Notes: generated from the sequence alone by a model not told the origin. 64,000 nucleotides of DNA from Sunxiuqinia sp965372405 (GCA_965372405.1 CBDVCE010000012.1:13318-77317); one strand, 5' to 3'. Positions 52,227 to 62,250 are shown, numbered from the stretch's first letter. Numbers and translations: made by a program.

Positions 52227-54551
52227 TTATTTTTTTCTGCCTCTTTTGGGTTTTGGGCCTTCTTCAATAATCTTCATGCAATCAGCTAGTTCTAGTTTAT
52301 CGGCTTCAGTGCCTTTAGGTATTTTATAGTTTTTCTTTTTATAAGAAATATAAGGTCCCCATCGGCCTTCAAGTATTCTCAACTCTGGCTCTTCTTCAAA
52401 AGTTTTGATGAGGGCTTTACGATCCTTTTCCCGTTTGGCTTCAATAAGTTCAATCGCACGATCCAGTTCGACCGTGTATGGATCGTCAACATCTTTCTCA
52501 AGAGAAACAAACTTGCTGTCGTGACGAACGTATGGGCCAAATCGACCAATTGCAACTGTAACTTTTTTGTCTTCGTATTCTCCCAAATCACGAGGGAGTT
52601 TAAATAACTCAAGTGCTTCTTCAAGCGTAATTGTCTCCAAATGTTGTCCATTTCTGAGGCTAGCAAATTTTGGTTTTTCACCATCATCGGTTACCTCACC
52701 TAACTGGGCTAGTGGCCCATAACGGCCAATTTTTACATAAACTGGCAATTCTGTATTGGGGTCAATTCCAAGATTACGTTCACCTTTTGCACGCTCTGAA
52801 ACTTCAAGTGCATTCTCAACATTCTTATGAAATGGTTTGTAAAACTGACCAATCACGTCATTCCAAACTCTTTTACCTAAAGCAACTTCATCAAATTCAA
52901 CTTCAACATTAGCTGTAAAACTAAAATCCATGATTTTGTCAAAATACTTAATCAGGAAGTCATTTACCACCATGCCAACATCAGTAGGAAATAGTTTTGA
53001 TTTTTCAGCACCAGTAATCTCGGTCCTGTTTTTTACAGAAATTTCATTTTTAACGAGGGTAAGTTGAGTGAATTTACGTTCAACACCTGGTCGCTCTTCT
53101 TTCACAACATAGCCTCGATTTTGTACCGTTGTAATAATTGGGGCATAAGTTGACGGACGTCCAATCCCTTGCTCTTCAAGTTTTTTAACAAGACTTGCTT
53201 CTGTGTAGCGAGCAGGCCTTTGAGTGAATCGCTCAGTAGCGTCAATTAATTCAGTGTGTAATTGCTGATTCACCTTAACAGGAGGAAGAAGGGTTTTCCC
53301 ATTACCGTTGTCTTCTTCATTATCTGTTGATTCTAAATAAACTCGAAGAAATCCATCGAATTTAATAATCTCTCCAGCAGCCTGAAACTTTTCTTCTGAG
53401 TTAGATATTTTTATAGAAACTGTGGTACGTTCCAATTCAGCATCACTCATTTGTGATGCAATGGTGCGTTTCCAAATCAGTTCGTAAAGTTTTTTCTCTT
53501 GTGCCGATCCGCTTACTTCTTCCTGATCCATGTAACTTGGGCGGATAGCTTCGTGTGCTTCCTGAGCACCTTTAGCTTTGGTTTTGTATTGGCGTATCTT
53601 CACGTAATCTTCTCCATGAAGTGAAATAATTTTCGCCTTAGCAGTGTTAATTGCCAATGATGACAAGTTCACCGAGTCAGTACGCATGTAGGTAATTTTT
53701 CCAGCTTCATACAAACGTTGAGCAACTGCCATGGTTTGCGATACCGAGAAACCTAATTTCCGACTGGCTTCCTGCTGCAAAGTTGATGTGATAAATGGAG
53801 CTGCAGGTGTTCGTTTAGAAGGTTTTTTAACAATGTCAGCAATAGTGAATTCTGCAGATTTACAATTTTCAAGGAAGGCTTCAGCTTCTTCTTTGGTTGA
53901 AAAGCGTTTCTTTAATTCAGCTTTTAATTCTGTAATATTCCCTTTTTCATCAGGAACAAGGAAAAAAGCAGAAACACGAAAGCTTGATTGGCTTTTAAAT
54001 TTTATGATTTCTCTTTCGCGATCAACAATTAATCTTACAGCAACTGATTGTACACGACCAGCTGAAAGTGATGGTTTTACTTTTTTCCAAAGAACTGGCG
54101 ATACCTCAAAGCCAACAATTCGGTCGAGTACCCGACGTGCCTGTTGTGCATTAACCAAGTTAACATCAATTGGGCGAGGATTATCAATAGCCTTTAATAT
54201 AGCTTCTTTGGTAATTTCATGAAAAACAATACGTTTGGTTCTCTCAGGATCAAGTTTCAATACTTCCTGTAAATGCCAGGCAATGGCTTCACCTTCGCGA
54301 TCCTCATCAGATGCGATCCAAACCGTTTTGGCAACCTTCGCAAGTTTCTTAAGTTCAGCAACTATTTTCTTTTTATCTGGAGAAACAATGTATTTAGGCT
54401 GAAAATTGTTTTCAAGATCAATTCCGAAATCTTTTTTCTCGAGGTCTCTAATGTGACCCATACTGGAAGTGACATGATAATCTTTACCTAAAAATTTCTC
54501 AATGGTCTTTGCTTTTGCCGGTGACTCAACTATAACCAGATTCTCGCTCAT
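52227..54551 (-). CDS. topA: DNA topoisomerase I (type IA)
   Basis: 774 residues from the ATG at 54549-54551 (MSENLVIVESPAKAKTIEKFLG). The frame opens 20 codons higher, but that prefix is atypical. Toprim domain (VESPAKAKT; IASDEDREGEAIAWHL), then the active-site tyrosine in K-I-T-Y-M-R-T-D-S-V-N-L-S, and Q-G-I-G-R-P-S-T-Y. The C-terminus has topoisomerase C-terminal repeats (RYGPLAQLG, IGRFGPYVRH, RWGPYISY) and no zinc fingers, ending in KPKRGRKK. It relaxes negative supercoils. Confidence 0.97.
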   Translation of the reverse strand: MSENLVIVESPAKAKTIEKFLGKDYHVTSSMGHIRDLEKKDFGIDLENNFQPKYIVSPDKKKIVAELKKLAKVAKTVWIASDEDREGEAIAWHLQEVLKLDPERTKRIVFHEITKEAILKAIDNPRPIDVNLVNAQQARRVLDRIVGFEVSPVLWKKVKPSLSAGRVQSVAVRLIVDREREIIKFKSQSSFRVSAFFLVPDEKGNITELKAELKKRFSTKEEAEAFLENCKSAEFTIADIVKKPSKRTPAAPFITSTLQQEASRKLGFSVSQTMAVAQRLYEAGKITYMRTDSVNLSSLAINTAKAKIISLHGEDYVKIRQYKTKAKGAQEAHEAIRPSYMDQEEVSGSAQEKKLYELIWKRTIASQMSDAELERTTVSIKISNSEEKFQAAGEIIKFDGFLRVYLESTDNEEDNGNGKTLLPPVKVNQQLHTELIDATERFTQRPARYTEASLVKKLEEQGIGRPSTYAPIITTVQNRGYVVKEERPGVERKFTQLTLVKNEISVKNRTEITGAEKSKLFPTDVGMVVNDFLIKYFDKIMDFSFTANVEVEFDEVALGKRVWNDVIGQFYKPFHKNVENALEVSERAKGERNLGIDPNTELPVYVKIGRYGPLAQLGEVTDDGEKPKFASLRNGQHLETITLEEALELFKLPRDLGEYEDKKVTVAIGRFGPYVRHDSKFVSLEKDVDDPYTVELDRAIELIEAKREKDRKALIKTFEEEPELRILEGRWGPYISYKKKNYKIPKGTEADKLELADCMKIIEEGPKPKRGRKK

Positions 54552-54611
54552 AAAACCTCCTGTTTTTCTTAAAATTTTTGCAAATAAAGGAAATTGATGG
54601 ACTAAGTTCAA

Positions 54612-54840
54612 ATTTTTAATTGAATATTTTCAATTTCTTATTTATTTGAAAATGATTTTTTATTGAAATTGTTCACGGATTTGCTCATTTTCGTAAGTAT
54701 TTAAATCACTTTTAAATTATAAATGAATGATCTCAGTCTTAGTCGTGAAGAGCAATACTTGATCAATTAAGACTCCAAGATATTTGATTTTAAAAGAAAA
54801 GGGATAGCATTGGAAAAAATAATAATCTTATTCGTTTCGT
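54612..54840. other. Divergent intergenic region topA / PBP1
   Basis: About 230 bp, strongly AT-rich. It must hold the topA promoter on the minus strand, for which I see no exact box, and it leads into the PBP1 promoter at 54841-54848. No RNA gene or ORF found. Confidence 0.5.
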
Positions 54841-54848
54841 TATATTTG
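54841..54848 (+). promoter_or_regulatory. Probable -7 promoter box of the class A PBP gene
   Basis: TATATTTG, exact TAnnTTTG match, 26 bp before the ATG at 54875. The nearest TTG upstream is 28 bp away, too far for a standard -33 element. Confidence 0.4.
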
Positions 54849-54874
54849 TCACAAAACAAAAAAACATATCCGGA

Positions 54875-57220
54875 ATGGAAGGTCAACAAAATAAATTTAG
54901 AAGACATAACCTGATTTTTTGGGGAATATTTTTGCTGGGATTTGCAATTGTATTCAGCCTGTTTTTCTTTATTGCTAGAGGCAAGCTAGGCGAAATGCCT
55001 TCGTTTAGTGAACTTGAAAATCCAAAACATTTGTTAGCTTCCGATGTAATTTCAAGGGACGGAAAAGTTCTGGGTCGTTATTTTAAAGAGAACAGGAGTT
55101 ATGTAGAATATGAACAATTGACACCTGAGTTAATTAATGCCTTGATTGCAACGGAGGATGTTCGGTTTTATAAACACTCTGGAATCGATTTGCGTGGATT
55201 TGCTCGTGTGTTTAAAGGTGTTGTTACAGGTAATAGTAGCTCTGGAGGAGGTAGTACGATTAGCCAGCAGTTGGCAAAAATGTTATTTCCCCGGCAAGGG
55301 TTCCCGAGTAAAATTCATTTGGTTTTACGAAAATTTAAAGAATGGGTGATTGCGGTAAAGCTTGAAAAAAGTTATACCAAAGAAGAAATTATTACCATGT
55401 ATTTAAATAAATACGATTTTCTGAATCTGGCAGTTGGGATTAAATCTGCATCACGTATTTATTTTAACACTGAACCAGATTCATTAAAACTTCATGAGGT
55501 TGCCATGCTTGTTGGGATGGCAAAAAATTCATCGCTTTATAATCCTTTGCGCAGACCCGAATTAACCAAGCAGCGAAGAAATGTGGTGCTTTCTCAAATG
55601 AAGAAATACGGTTACATTAATCAAACTGCATACGATTCGATTAGTGTATTGCCATTAGGGCTGGATTATCAGAAAGAAGATTTCAAAAGAGGCTTGGCTC
55701 CATATTTCCGTGAGTATTTGCGGATTACTTTAGGTGCGGACAAACCCAAGCGTTCACGATATGCCTCTTGGCAGCAAATTAAATATGAAGAAGATTCAGT
55801 AGAGTGGGAAACCAATCCGCTTTTTGGTTGGTGTAAGAAAAATTTTAAACCTGATGGCTCTAATTATGACCTGTATCGAGATGGATTAAAGATTTATACA
55901 ACAATTGATTCCAAAATGCAGACTTATGCAGAGGAATCTGTTCAGGAACATCTAAAGTTAAATTTGCAGCCATCTTTTAAAAGACATCTGAAAAATCTTA
56001 AGAACCCTCCTTTTTCGGATGATATGAGCGAGGAAGTTGTTGATGATCTTTTGAATCGTTCAATTAGGCAAAGCGAAAGATACCGTGTTCAGAGATTAAA
56101 AGGTTTGAGCTTTGATCAAATTCGAAAAAACTTTGAGCAGCCCACTGATATGAGCATTTTCACGTGGCAAGGTGATAGGGATACTACGATGACGCCACTT
56201 GATTCAATTCGTCACCATTTGAGCTTTCTCCGTTCTTCATTTATGGCAATGGATCTAAAACTAGGGCATGTTCGTGCTTATGTTGGAGGACCAAATTATC
56301 GCCATTTTATGTACGACATGGTTAAAGGAGGCAAGCGCCAGGTAGGATCAACTGTCAAACCATTCTTGTACACACTTGCAATGCAAAATGGACTGTCACC
56401 TTGTACGGAAGTTCCAAATGTAAGGCAGCAATTTATTTTGCAAGATGGAAGTGTTTGGGAGGCTAAAAATTCGGGAGCCAGTGAAATGGATGGGAAAATG
56501 GTTACCCTTAAGTGGGGACTTGCACATTCAGTGAATAACATTTCCTCCTGGGTAATGAAACAATACAATCCACAGTCAGTAGTCGATGTAATGGGGAAAA
56601 TGGGAGTTTACAGCCGTATTGATCCTGTACCTTCTATGTTCCTTGGAACTTCAGATATTACTTTGTATGAAATGATTGGAGCGTATGGTTCTTTTGCAAA
56701 CAGAGGGGTTTTTACTCAGCCAATATTCGTAACACACATTGAAGACAGACACGGAAATATTATAGCACGTTTTAAACCTGAGAGGCACGATGCAATTGAT
56801 GAGCAAACAGCCTATTTGATGATTAATCTCTTGAGAGGTGTAATTGATGGTGGCTCAGGAGGAAGGGTGCGCTGGCATCCTACTTATGGACAAATTCAAG
56901 GGCCAATAGCTGGGAAGACGGGAACAACTCAAAATCACTCTGATGGTTGGTTTATGGGGGTTACCCCACAACTGGTAGCTGGTGCCTGGACTGGAGCTGA
57001 TCTTCGAAGTATTCATTTTGATGATATTACAACAGGGCAAGGTGCAAATATGGCACTTCCAATTTGGGGGCGTTTTATGAAAAAGGTATATGCTGATGAC
57101 GAGTTGGAATATAAGCCAGATAATGATTTTGATACACCTGCAAACTTTATCATAAATCTGGATTGTGATGAACAGCATAGTTCGGAAGAGAAACCAGCAC
57201 AGTTTGAAGACTTCTTTTAA
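54875..57220 (+). CDS. mrcA: Class A penicillin-binding protein 1A (transglycosylase/transpeptidase)
   Basis: 781 residues: short cytoplasmic start, one membrane helix (about 14-36), GT51 transglycosylase with A-T-E-D-V-R-F-Y-K-H-S-G and G-G-S-T-I-S-Q-Q-L-A-K-M-L, then the transpeptidase with S-x-x-K in G-S-T-V-K-P-F, S-x-N in H-S-V-N-N and K-T-G in G-K-T-G-T-T-Q. All catalytic motifs are present. It polymerises and cross-links peptidoglycan in the periplasm. Single-gene unit with a terminator behind it. Confidence 0.96.
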   Translation: MEGQQNKFRRHNLIFWGIFLLGFAIVFSLFFFIARGKLGEMPSFSELENPKHLLASDVISRDGKVLGRYFKENRSYVEYEQLTPELINALIATEDVRFYKHSGIDLRGFARVFKGVVTGNSSSGGGSTISQQLAKMLFPRQGFPSKIHLVLRKFKEWVIAVKLEKSYTKEEIITMYLNKYDFLNLAVGIKSASRIYFNTEPDSLKLHEVAMLVGMAKNSSLYNPLRRPELTKQRRNVVLSQMKKYGYINQTAYDSISVLPLGLDYQKEDFKRGLAPYFREYLRITLGADKPKRSRYASWQQIKYEEDSVEWETNPLFGWCKKNFKPDGSNYDLYRDGLKIYTTIDSKMQTYAEESVQEHLKLNLQPSFKRHLKNLKNPPFSDDMSEEVVDDLLNRSIRQSERYRVQRLKGLSFDQIRKNFEQPTDMSIFTWQGDRDTTMTPLDSIRHHLSFLRSSFMAMDLKLGHVRAYVGGPNYRHFMYDMVKGGKRQVGSTVKPFLYTLAMQNGLSPCTEVPNVRQQFILQDGSVWEAKNSGASEMDGKMVTLKWGLAHSVNNISSWVMKQYNPQSVVDVMGKMGVYSRIDPVPSMFLGTSDITLYEMIGAYGSFANRGVFTQPIFVTHIEDRHGNIIARFKPERHDAIDEQTAYLMINLLRGVIDGGSGGRVRWHPTYGQIQGPIAGKTGTTQNHSDGWFMGVTPQLVAGAWTGADLRSIHFDDITTGQGANMALPIWGRFMKKVYADDELEYKPDNDFDTPANFIINLDCDEQHSSEEKPAQFEDFF

Positions 57221-57225
57221 CGCAA

Positions 57226-57268
57226 AAGACGTTTGCTAAACTTTGATTTGGCAAACGTCTTCTGTTTT
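57226..57268. terminator. Bidirectional terminator between PBP1A and DUF4837 genes
   Basis: Perfect 11-bp inverted repeat AAGACGTTTGC / GCAAACGTCTT with a 14-nt loop, between two convergent genes. A T-rich tail (TCTGTTTTC) follows on the plus strand, and A-rich sequence lies on the other side. Confidence 0.75.
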
Positions 57269-57285
57269 CGGTTGGTATCGTTTCT

Positions 57286-58323
57286 CTAATTCCCCATCTT
57301 TATCTCACTGCTAATTTTGTCATTTTTAGCTTGATTTGGAAACTCTATTGAATGCATCATTGCTTCCACTTGTCGTAAGTAATTACGTTTGTCAAAGCGA
57401 GGAGCATAAACATATCCATCCAACATTACAATACGGTTGTTAGATGCATCTAAAACGGTAAGATTGATAAACGGGCCACCCATAAAATCATTTTCAACTT
57501 TCCAAAGGCCACGGGTCTCAGCAGCGTAATTCTTTTTTAAATTGAATATATTAAATACCGGAGGCAATTGATGCTCTGTAGTCATATAGCTTCCCTCAGT
57601 TGGGCCATCAACATATTGTTTCAAAATAGCATCCCGTTTACTTAAGATGTAATCTACGGTAAATGTACTATCGGAAGTATAAGGATAAGTATGGATAATA
57701 ACGCCTTGGCTAATGTTGGGAGTTTCATATCTAACCCATGCAAAATTTTCTTTAGGCTTTGTCACTTTAAAACCAGGAGGGAAGTTCATATTGAACCCAA
57801 ACTTCTCTTTAATAATGTTTTTTGCACCTTTGTCGTGGTAGTTTTTATAATTCATTATAAGTCTGTCACGCTCTGCTTTAATTAGATATGCAACAATGTT
57901 GTCAGAGTTTTTTGTGAAAGCTTCAATAAATTGCTCATGCGATTTTGCCTGAATATTAACTACTGCTTGCGGCCATGCCCAAATGTCTTTCTTGAATTCA
58001 ATTTTTGCTGAATCAATTCCTGAAGTAATTTTAACCGTAATTACGTTGCGACTGGTCTTGAAAATTTCTTTAAATGCTGCAGGAGGAACGTCAATGAGCT
58101 CGAAGATGGGTTCATCTTGTGGAAGACCAAGTTGAGATTGAGCAAGTATTTCTCTCATTTTAGTACCGGCAGAACTCTCCCATGTTTTTTTAGGAATAAC
58201 AACAACAATTTCACCTGCTCTTCCGGTGACTTTTTTACGCATGATTGTAGGATCATTTGAGCAGGAACAGAAAAAAAGAAATGCTACGATAGCTAACAAA
58301 TATACCGATTGTATTTTTTTCAT
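57286..58323 (-). CDS. DUF4837-family lipoprotein
   Basis: 345 residues. SPII signal with lipobox F-C-S-C (MKKIQSVYLLAIVAFLFFCSCSND). The mature start is K-K-V-T-G-R-A-G-E-I-V-V-V-I, and the rest matches DUF4837, a Bacteroidota family of unknown function. The pattern of two similar halves (about 35-190 and 190-340) may be an internal repeat. It follows tatA on the same strand but is separated by a terminator. Confidence 0.82.
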   Translation of the reverse strand: MKKIQSVYLLAIVAFLFFCSCSNDPTIMRKKVTGRAGEIVVVIPKKTWESSAGTKMREILAQSQLGLPQDEPIFELIDVPPAAFKEIFKTSRNVITVKITSGIDSAKIEFKKDIWAWPQAVVNIQAKSHEQFIEAFTKNSDNIVAYLIKAERDRLIMNYKNYHDKGAKNIIKEKFGFNMNFPPGFKVTKPKENFAWVRYETPNISQGVIIHTYPYTSDSTFTVDYILSKRDAILKQYVDGPTEGSYMTTEHQLPPVFNIFNLKKNYAAETRGLWKVENDFMGGPFINLTVLDASNNRIVMLDGYVYAPRFDKRNYLRQVEAMMHSIEFPNQAKNDKISSEIKMGN

Positions 58324-58416
58324 TTTTCAGGGATTTAAAATGGTTTAGCGCAATGAGTACAAAAATCTTACCAGTTTTAAATTTTCATCAAATTATAGTG
58401 TGCTTTTTAACATGAC

Positions 58417-58444
58417 ACAAAAAATCCCACCTTTTGGCGGGATT
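58417..58444 (-). terminator. Rho-independent terminator after tatA
   Basis: Minus strand AATCCCGCC, AAAA loop, GGTGGGATT, then TTTTTGTG. Nine pairs with one C-A mismatch. It lies about 25 bp after the tatA stop. Confidence 0.8.
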
Positions 58445-58466
58445 AATTCTATGTTGATAAAGAAGA

Positions 58467-58667
58467 TTATTTGTCAATCTTTTCTGAGTCTTTGTTGTCG
58501 CTCACATCTTCATCTTCGTTAGTGGCTTTCTTGAATTCTTTCATCCCTTTTCCAAGTCCTTTCATGAGTTCAGGGATTTTACGTCCACCAAAAAGTAGAA
58601 GAACAATAACCAATATGATGATGATTTCTTGTGGGCCAAACATTCCGGCAATAATCGATAAATACAT
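58467..58667 (-). CDS. tatA: Sec-independent protein translocase subunit TatA/TatE
   Basis: 66 residues. Short N-terminal helix, the conserved F-G-P-Q-E turn, then L-L-L-F-G-G-R-K-I-P-E-L-M-K-G-L-G-K-G-M-K-E-F-K-K amphipathic helix and an acidic tail. Forms the protein-conducting pore for folded Tat substrates. tatC is not in this window. It lies 49 bp after rseP on the same strand, so it may belong to that operon. The DUF362 protein at 3323 is a candidate Tat substrate. Confidence 0.94.
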   Translation of the reverse strand: MYLSIIAGMFGPQEIIIILVIVLLLFGGRKIPELMKGLGKGMKEFKKATNEDEDVSDNKDSEKIDK

Positions 58668-58716
58668 AGTTCAAAGTTTAACGGTTTCTGCAAAAATAGA
58701 AAAATTTATTCGCTTC

Positions 58717-60051
58717 TTAATTAAAGAGTTTAATTATATCATTTGCATTGGCAAAAAGCACCAAGCTTAGCAAAATGACCATGCCGGTGATTTGAGCATA
58801 CTCTAAAAATTTATCTCCAGGTTTTTTACCGGAAACAATCTCAAAAAGAAGGAATGTTACATGTCCCCCATCCAATGCAGGAATTGGCAACAGATTCATA
58901 ACTGCAAGAATAATTGAAAGGAAAGCAGTCATATTCCAGAATGAGTACCAGTCCCAAACTCCAGGGAAAATATTACCAATAGCAATGAATCCACCTAATG
59001 ATTCATAGGCTTTTGTTTTTGGGGAGAATATGAGTTTAAATTGTTTTAGATAATCTTTAATCGTATTAAATCCGCGTGAAAATCCAGCTGGAATTGATTC
59101 TAGGAATCCGTATTTAATAGTTTTGAATTTTAAAAAATCAGAAGAACCTTCTAATAGTGAACGATAAAACCCAATTGTTCCATCCTCTAGCACATTCACG
59201 GTAAGTTGAACGGGCTGATTATTGCGAAGTAAATTAAGTTTTATCTCTTGTCCATTATGAGACTGCAGATAGCTTGTAAATTCATCGTAGTACTCAAATT
59301 GCTGGCCATCAACATCAACAAAAACATCATTCTTTTTCAGTCCTGCAATTGCAGCAGGAGTGTCTTTAATCACTTTCCCAGCTTTAATTTTGAAAAATAT
59401 TCTTGGGTTAATAACTCTTTTGCTTTTTATTAGCAAGGCCAGATCATCATCAGAAATTTCAACATCAAGCTTTTTGCCATCTCTTAAAACCTGAATGGCT
59501 TTTACATTGTCTAAGATGACTGTTGGAATTATTTTATGGAAGTTATCAATGAATATATTATCTACAGAAAGAATTTTATCACCATTTTGCAGACCGATTT
59601 GTTCTCCGGTTTCGCTAACTTCAATTCCATGAATTACATTTTCAGTTGGAAGATATTGGGTTCCCCACGCATAAAGTACACCAATGTATATAATGAATGC
59701 CAAAATGAAGTTCATCATAACTCCTCCAATCATAATCAATAGTCGCTGATAAGCTTTTTTAGAACGGAACTCCCATGGTTGTGGTGGAAGTTTCATTGCA
59801 TCTTTATCCATTGACTCATCAATCATTCCAGAAATCTTCACATATCCGCCAAGGGGTAACCATCCAACTCCATATTCAGTTTCACCTCTTTTTATTTTGA
59901 AAAGTGCAAACCATGGATCAAAGAAAAGATAAAACTTTTCTACCCTGGTTTTAAATAAACGTGCAAAGGCAAAATGTCCAAATTCGTGGAGAATTACGAG
60001 TATTGATAAGCTCAGAATTAGCTGAGCCGCTTTTATTAGTACTTGTTCCAT
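58717..60051 (-). CDS. rseP: Site-2 metalloprotease RseP
   Basis: 444 residues. Zinc-binding H-E-F-G-H in the first helix (His22-Glu23-His26) and the third ligand region N-L-L-P-I-P-A-L-D-G-G-H, with two PDZ-like domains between (about 120-205 and 215-300) and about four membrane helices. It performs intramembrane cleavage of anti-sigma factors and remnant signal peptides. It is preceded by dxr (21 bp), a common Bacteroidota order. Confidence 0.95.
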   Translation of the reverse strand: MEQVLIKAAQLILSLSILVILHEFGHFAFARLFKTRVEKFYLFFDPWFALFKIKRGETEYGVGWLPLGGYVKISGMIDESMDKDAMKLPPQPWEFRSKKAYQRLLIMIGGVMMNFILAFIIYIGVLYAWGTQYLPTENVIHGIEVSETGEQIGLQNGDKILSVDNIFIDNFHKIIPTVILDNVKAIQVLRDGKKLDVEISDDDLALLIKSKRVINPRIFFKIKAGKVIKDTPAAIAGLKKNDVFVDVDGQQFEYYDEFTSYLQSHNGQEIKLNLLRNNQPVQLTVNVLEDGTIGFYRSLLEGSSDFLKFKTIKYGFLESIPAGFSRGFNTIKDYLKQFKLIFSPKTKAYESLGGFIAIGNIFPGVWDWYSFWNMTAFLSIILAVMNLLPIPALDGGHVTFLLFEIVSGKKPGDKFLEYAQITGMVILLSLVLFANANDIIKLFN

Positions 60052-60072
60052 TCTTCTTTTTAGTCTTTAAAA

Positions 60073-61233
60073 TTAATTCGCTTGTTGAATAAACGAATTA
60101 GTTAACAATCGGGTCTCCTTATCGGTTTGAATATAATCATCCAAATCCGGATTTTTTATGAAACTCACCTTCTGCATGCTGTTTTCAATGATGTTTGGCA
60201 TTTCCAAAAAACTTATTTTTTCTTGTAAAAATGCCTGAACAACCACTTCGTTTGCAGCATTTAAAATACAAGGCATATTACCTGCCTGATTTAAAGCATC
60301 GAAAGCGAGTGCAAGGTTACGAAAAATTTTTGTATTGGGCTGCTCAAAAGTCAAATTAGGATAGTCCAGGAAATTGAACCTTTCGAACGAAGAGGACAGC
60401 CTTTGTGGGAAATTTAAAGCATATTGAATAGGCAGTTTCATGTCAGGTAAGCCCATTTGTGCTTTCATCGATCCATCCCCGAACTGGACAATAGAGTGGA
60501 TTATGCTTTGTGGATGAACGATTACATCAATCTGATTAGCTTTCAGATCAAACAACCATTTGGCTTCAATTACCTCAAAGCCTTTGTTCATCATGGAGGC
60601 AGAGTCGATGGTTATTTTTGCACCCATATCCCAGTTTGGATGCTTGAGCGCATCAGCTTTGGTGACTTTTTTGAGTTGTTCTTCTGTAAAACCCCGAAAA
60701 GGACCACCAGAAGCAGTGAGGTAAATCTTTTCAATTGCATTCATGTGCTCACCAGCCAGACATTGAAAAATGGCAGAATGCTCTGAGTCGACCGGATAAA
60801 TGTTGACATTATTTTTTATGGCCTCACGAGTTATGATTTCTCCTGCAACAACCAGAGTTTCTTTATTTGCAAGTGCAATATTTTTGCCAGCCCTTACTGC
60901 ATGAATTGTCGGTATTAATCCAGAATAACCAACCATAGCCGTAAGAACAGTGTCCACTGAATCAAGTTCTACTACCTGGTTGAGTGCATCTTTTCCGGCA
61001 AAAATCTTCACCGGTTCATCTTTTAATAATTCTTCAAGTTCTTTTGCCCTGCATTCATTGGCTACAACAACCATGTTTGGTTGATACTTAATTGTTTGCT
61101 CTGCCAGTAATTTAATGCTGTTGTTTGCAGTTAGCACTTCAACTTCAAAATGCTCAGGATTTTGTGAAATTACTTCAAGTGCCTGTGTTCCTATTGATCC
61201 GGTTGAGCCCAGAATAGCTATTCGTTTTTTCAT
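60073..61233 (-). CDS. dxr: 1-deoxy-D-xylulose-5-phosphate reductoisomerase
   Basis: Second step of the non-mevalonate isoprenoid pathway, NADPH dependent. 386 residues. Rossmann loop L-G-S-T-G-S-I-G, catalytic loop T-A-S-G-G-P-F-R-G, metal ligands in P-V-D-S-E-H-S-A and in NAANEVVVQ, and the NKETLVVAG motif. It follows the M23 peptidase gene by 8 bp. Confidence 0.96.
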   Translation of the reverse strand: MKKRIAILGSTGSIGTQALEVISQNPEHFEVEVLTANNSIKLLAEQTIKYQPNMVVVANECRAKELEELLKDEPVKIFAGKDALNQVVELDSVDTVLTAMVGYSGLIPTIHAVRAGKNIALANKETLVVAGEIITREAIKNNVNIYPVDSEHSAIFQCLAGEHMNAIEKIYLTASGGPFRGFTEEQLKKVTKADALKHPNWDMGAKITIDSASMMNKGFEVIEAKWLFDLKANQIDVIVHPQSIIHSIVQFGDGSMKAQMGLPDMKLPIQYALNFPQRLSSSFERFNFLDYPNLTFEQPNTKIFRNLALAFDALNQAGNMPCILNAANEVVVQAFLQEKISFLEMPNIIENSMQKVSFIKNPDLDDYIQTDKETRLLTNSFIQQAN

Positions 61234-61241
61234 AGAGGTGA

Positions 61242-62108
61242 TTAAAAATCAATATATTGCTCTGGGTCAAGCGCGACTCCTTTGTGCCAAAGTTCAAAAT
61301 GTAAATGTGGGCCTGTGCTTAATTCACCACTGTTTCCCATTATTGCAATTGCTTCTCCTGCTTTTACTTTGTCTCCAACATTTTTCAGCAACTCGGCATT
61401 GTGCTTATAAACAGATATCAAATCGTTCGGATGTTGTAAATAAATAACATGTCCTGTTTCAACTGTCCATCCTGAAAAAACGACAGAACCTTGCAGTACA
61501 GAGGAAATTCGTGAATTCTGAAGGCCTACAATATCTATCGCTAAATGATCAGCTGACTTGTCAAATTTTTGGGAAACCATTCCTTTTAATGGTGTAAAAA
61601 AATGAATGCTTGCAATGTTACTACTTTGAGGTTTGCCGTTTCCAATGGAAAGATCAAGCTGCTCGGCCAACAGATTTTGCTTAAAAATTGAATCGTGATT
61701 ATAATTTTTGAAATCGATATTTGTAGAGCCTTTGCTGGTGTCGCCAGCTAAGTCGGGTTCTTCAGGTACTTCTCCATAAATTAGTGCTTGAATTTTTCCT
61801 AAGTAATTATCCCTCATTTGTAATTGTTGTTCAAGCGAGTCAACCAGAATGGCATTGTGTACGATTAGATTCCTGACTTCTCCAGTCGGATATCCCGGGA
61901 TCATTTCACGGATAGGAGTGTAGACGATTATGAATACGGTAATAAAAATCAGAAGCAGGCTCCCAAGACCACCCAGTGTAAAAACTTTTAAACGTGTAAG
62001 TTTCATGCTCCAAACCGTCTGGAAGGTTGAATCATTATATATGATCAACCGATATTGGTTTTTGAGTCTCTGAATGATCTTCTCCTTTTTTTCTTTTTTC
62101 CCCATCAA
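61242..62108 (-). CDS. M23-family metallopeptidase with membrane anchor
   Basis: 288 residues. One N-terminal membrane helix (about 42-64, GLGSLLLIFITVFIIVYTP), a coiled-coil-like linker (ILVDSLEQQLQMRDNYLGKIQ), then the LytM domain with H-L-A-I-D and G-P-H-L-H-F-E-L-W metal ligands intact. Probably a peptidoglycan endopeptidase facing the periplasm. First gene of the M23-dxr-rseP(-tatA) run. A minus-strand TAATTTTG box (62126-62133) lies 18 bp upstream. Confidence 0.9.
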   Translation of the reverse strand: MMGKKEKKEKIIQRLKNQYRLIIYNDSTFQTVWSMKLTRLKVFTLGGLGSLLLIFITVFIIVYTPIREMIPGYPTGEVRNLIVHNAILVDSLEQQLQMRDNYLGKIQALIYGEVPEEPDLAGDTSKGSTNIDFKNYNHDSIFKQNLLAEQLDLSIGNGKPQSSNIASIHFFTPLKGMVSQKFDKSADHLAIDIVGLQNSRISSVLQGSVVFSGWTVETGHVIYLQHPNDLISVYKHNAELLKNVGDKVKAGEAIAIMGNSGELSTGPHLHFELWHKGVALDPEQYIDF

Positions 62109-62125
62109 GTTATTTTTGGAAGCAA

Positions 62126-62133
62126 CAAAATTA
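62126..62133 (-). promoter_or_regulatory. Possible -7 box of the M23-dxr-rseP operon
   Basis: Minus-strand TAATTTTG, an exact TAnnTTTG match 18 bp before the M23 ATG. No -33 TTG at 18-21 bp. Confidence 0.35.
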
Positions 62134-62220
62134 TAAAGAAATAAACAATCACCTATGCGAAACCATGAAATTAATACTTTTTAACGGAAGAGAATAAATT
62201 CAAAAAAACAGGTATTTTTT

Positions 62221-62250
62221 TTGCGTATCGAAAAACAAGCACTATATTTG
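62221..62250 (+). promoter_or_regulatory. Promoter of the initiator tRNA gene
   Basis: TTG at 62221-62223 (end of a TTTTTTTTG run), a 19-bp spacer, then TATATTTG at 62243-62250. This is the best match to the Bacteroidota -33/-7 promoter in the window. A small inverted repeat (ATTTGAG 62257-62263, CTCAAAT 62275-62281) lies in the leader before the tRNA. Confidence 0.75.

Noticed and set aside
53731..54222. 163-residue plus-strand ORF inside topA
   Set aside because: It is antisense to a conserved topA coding region, with no protein family resemblance.
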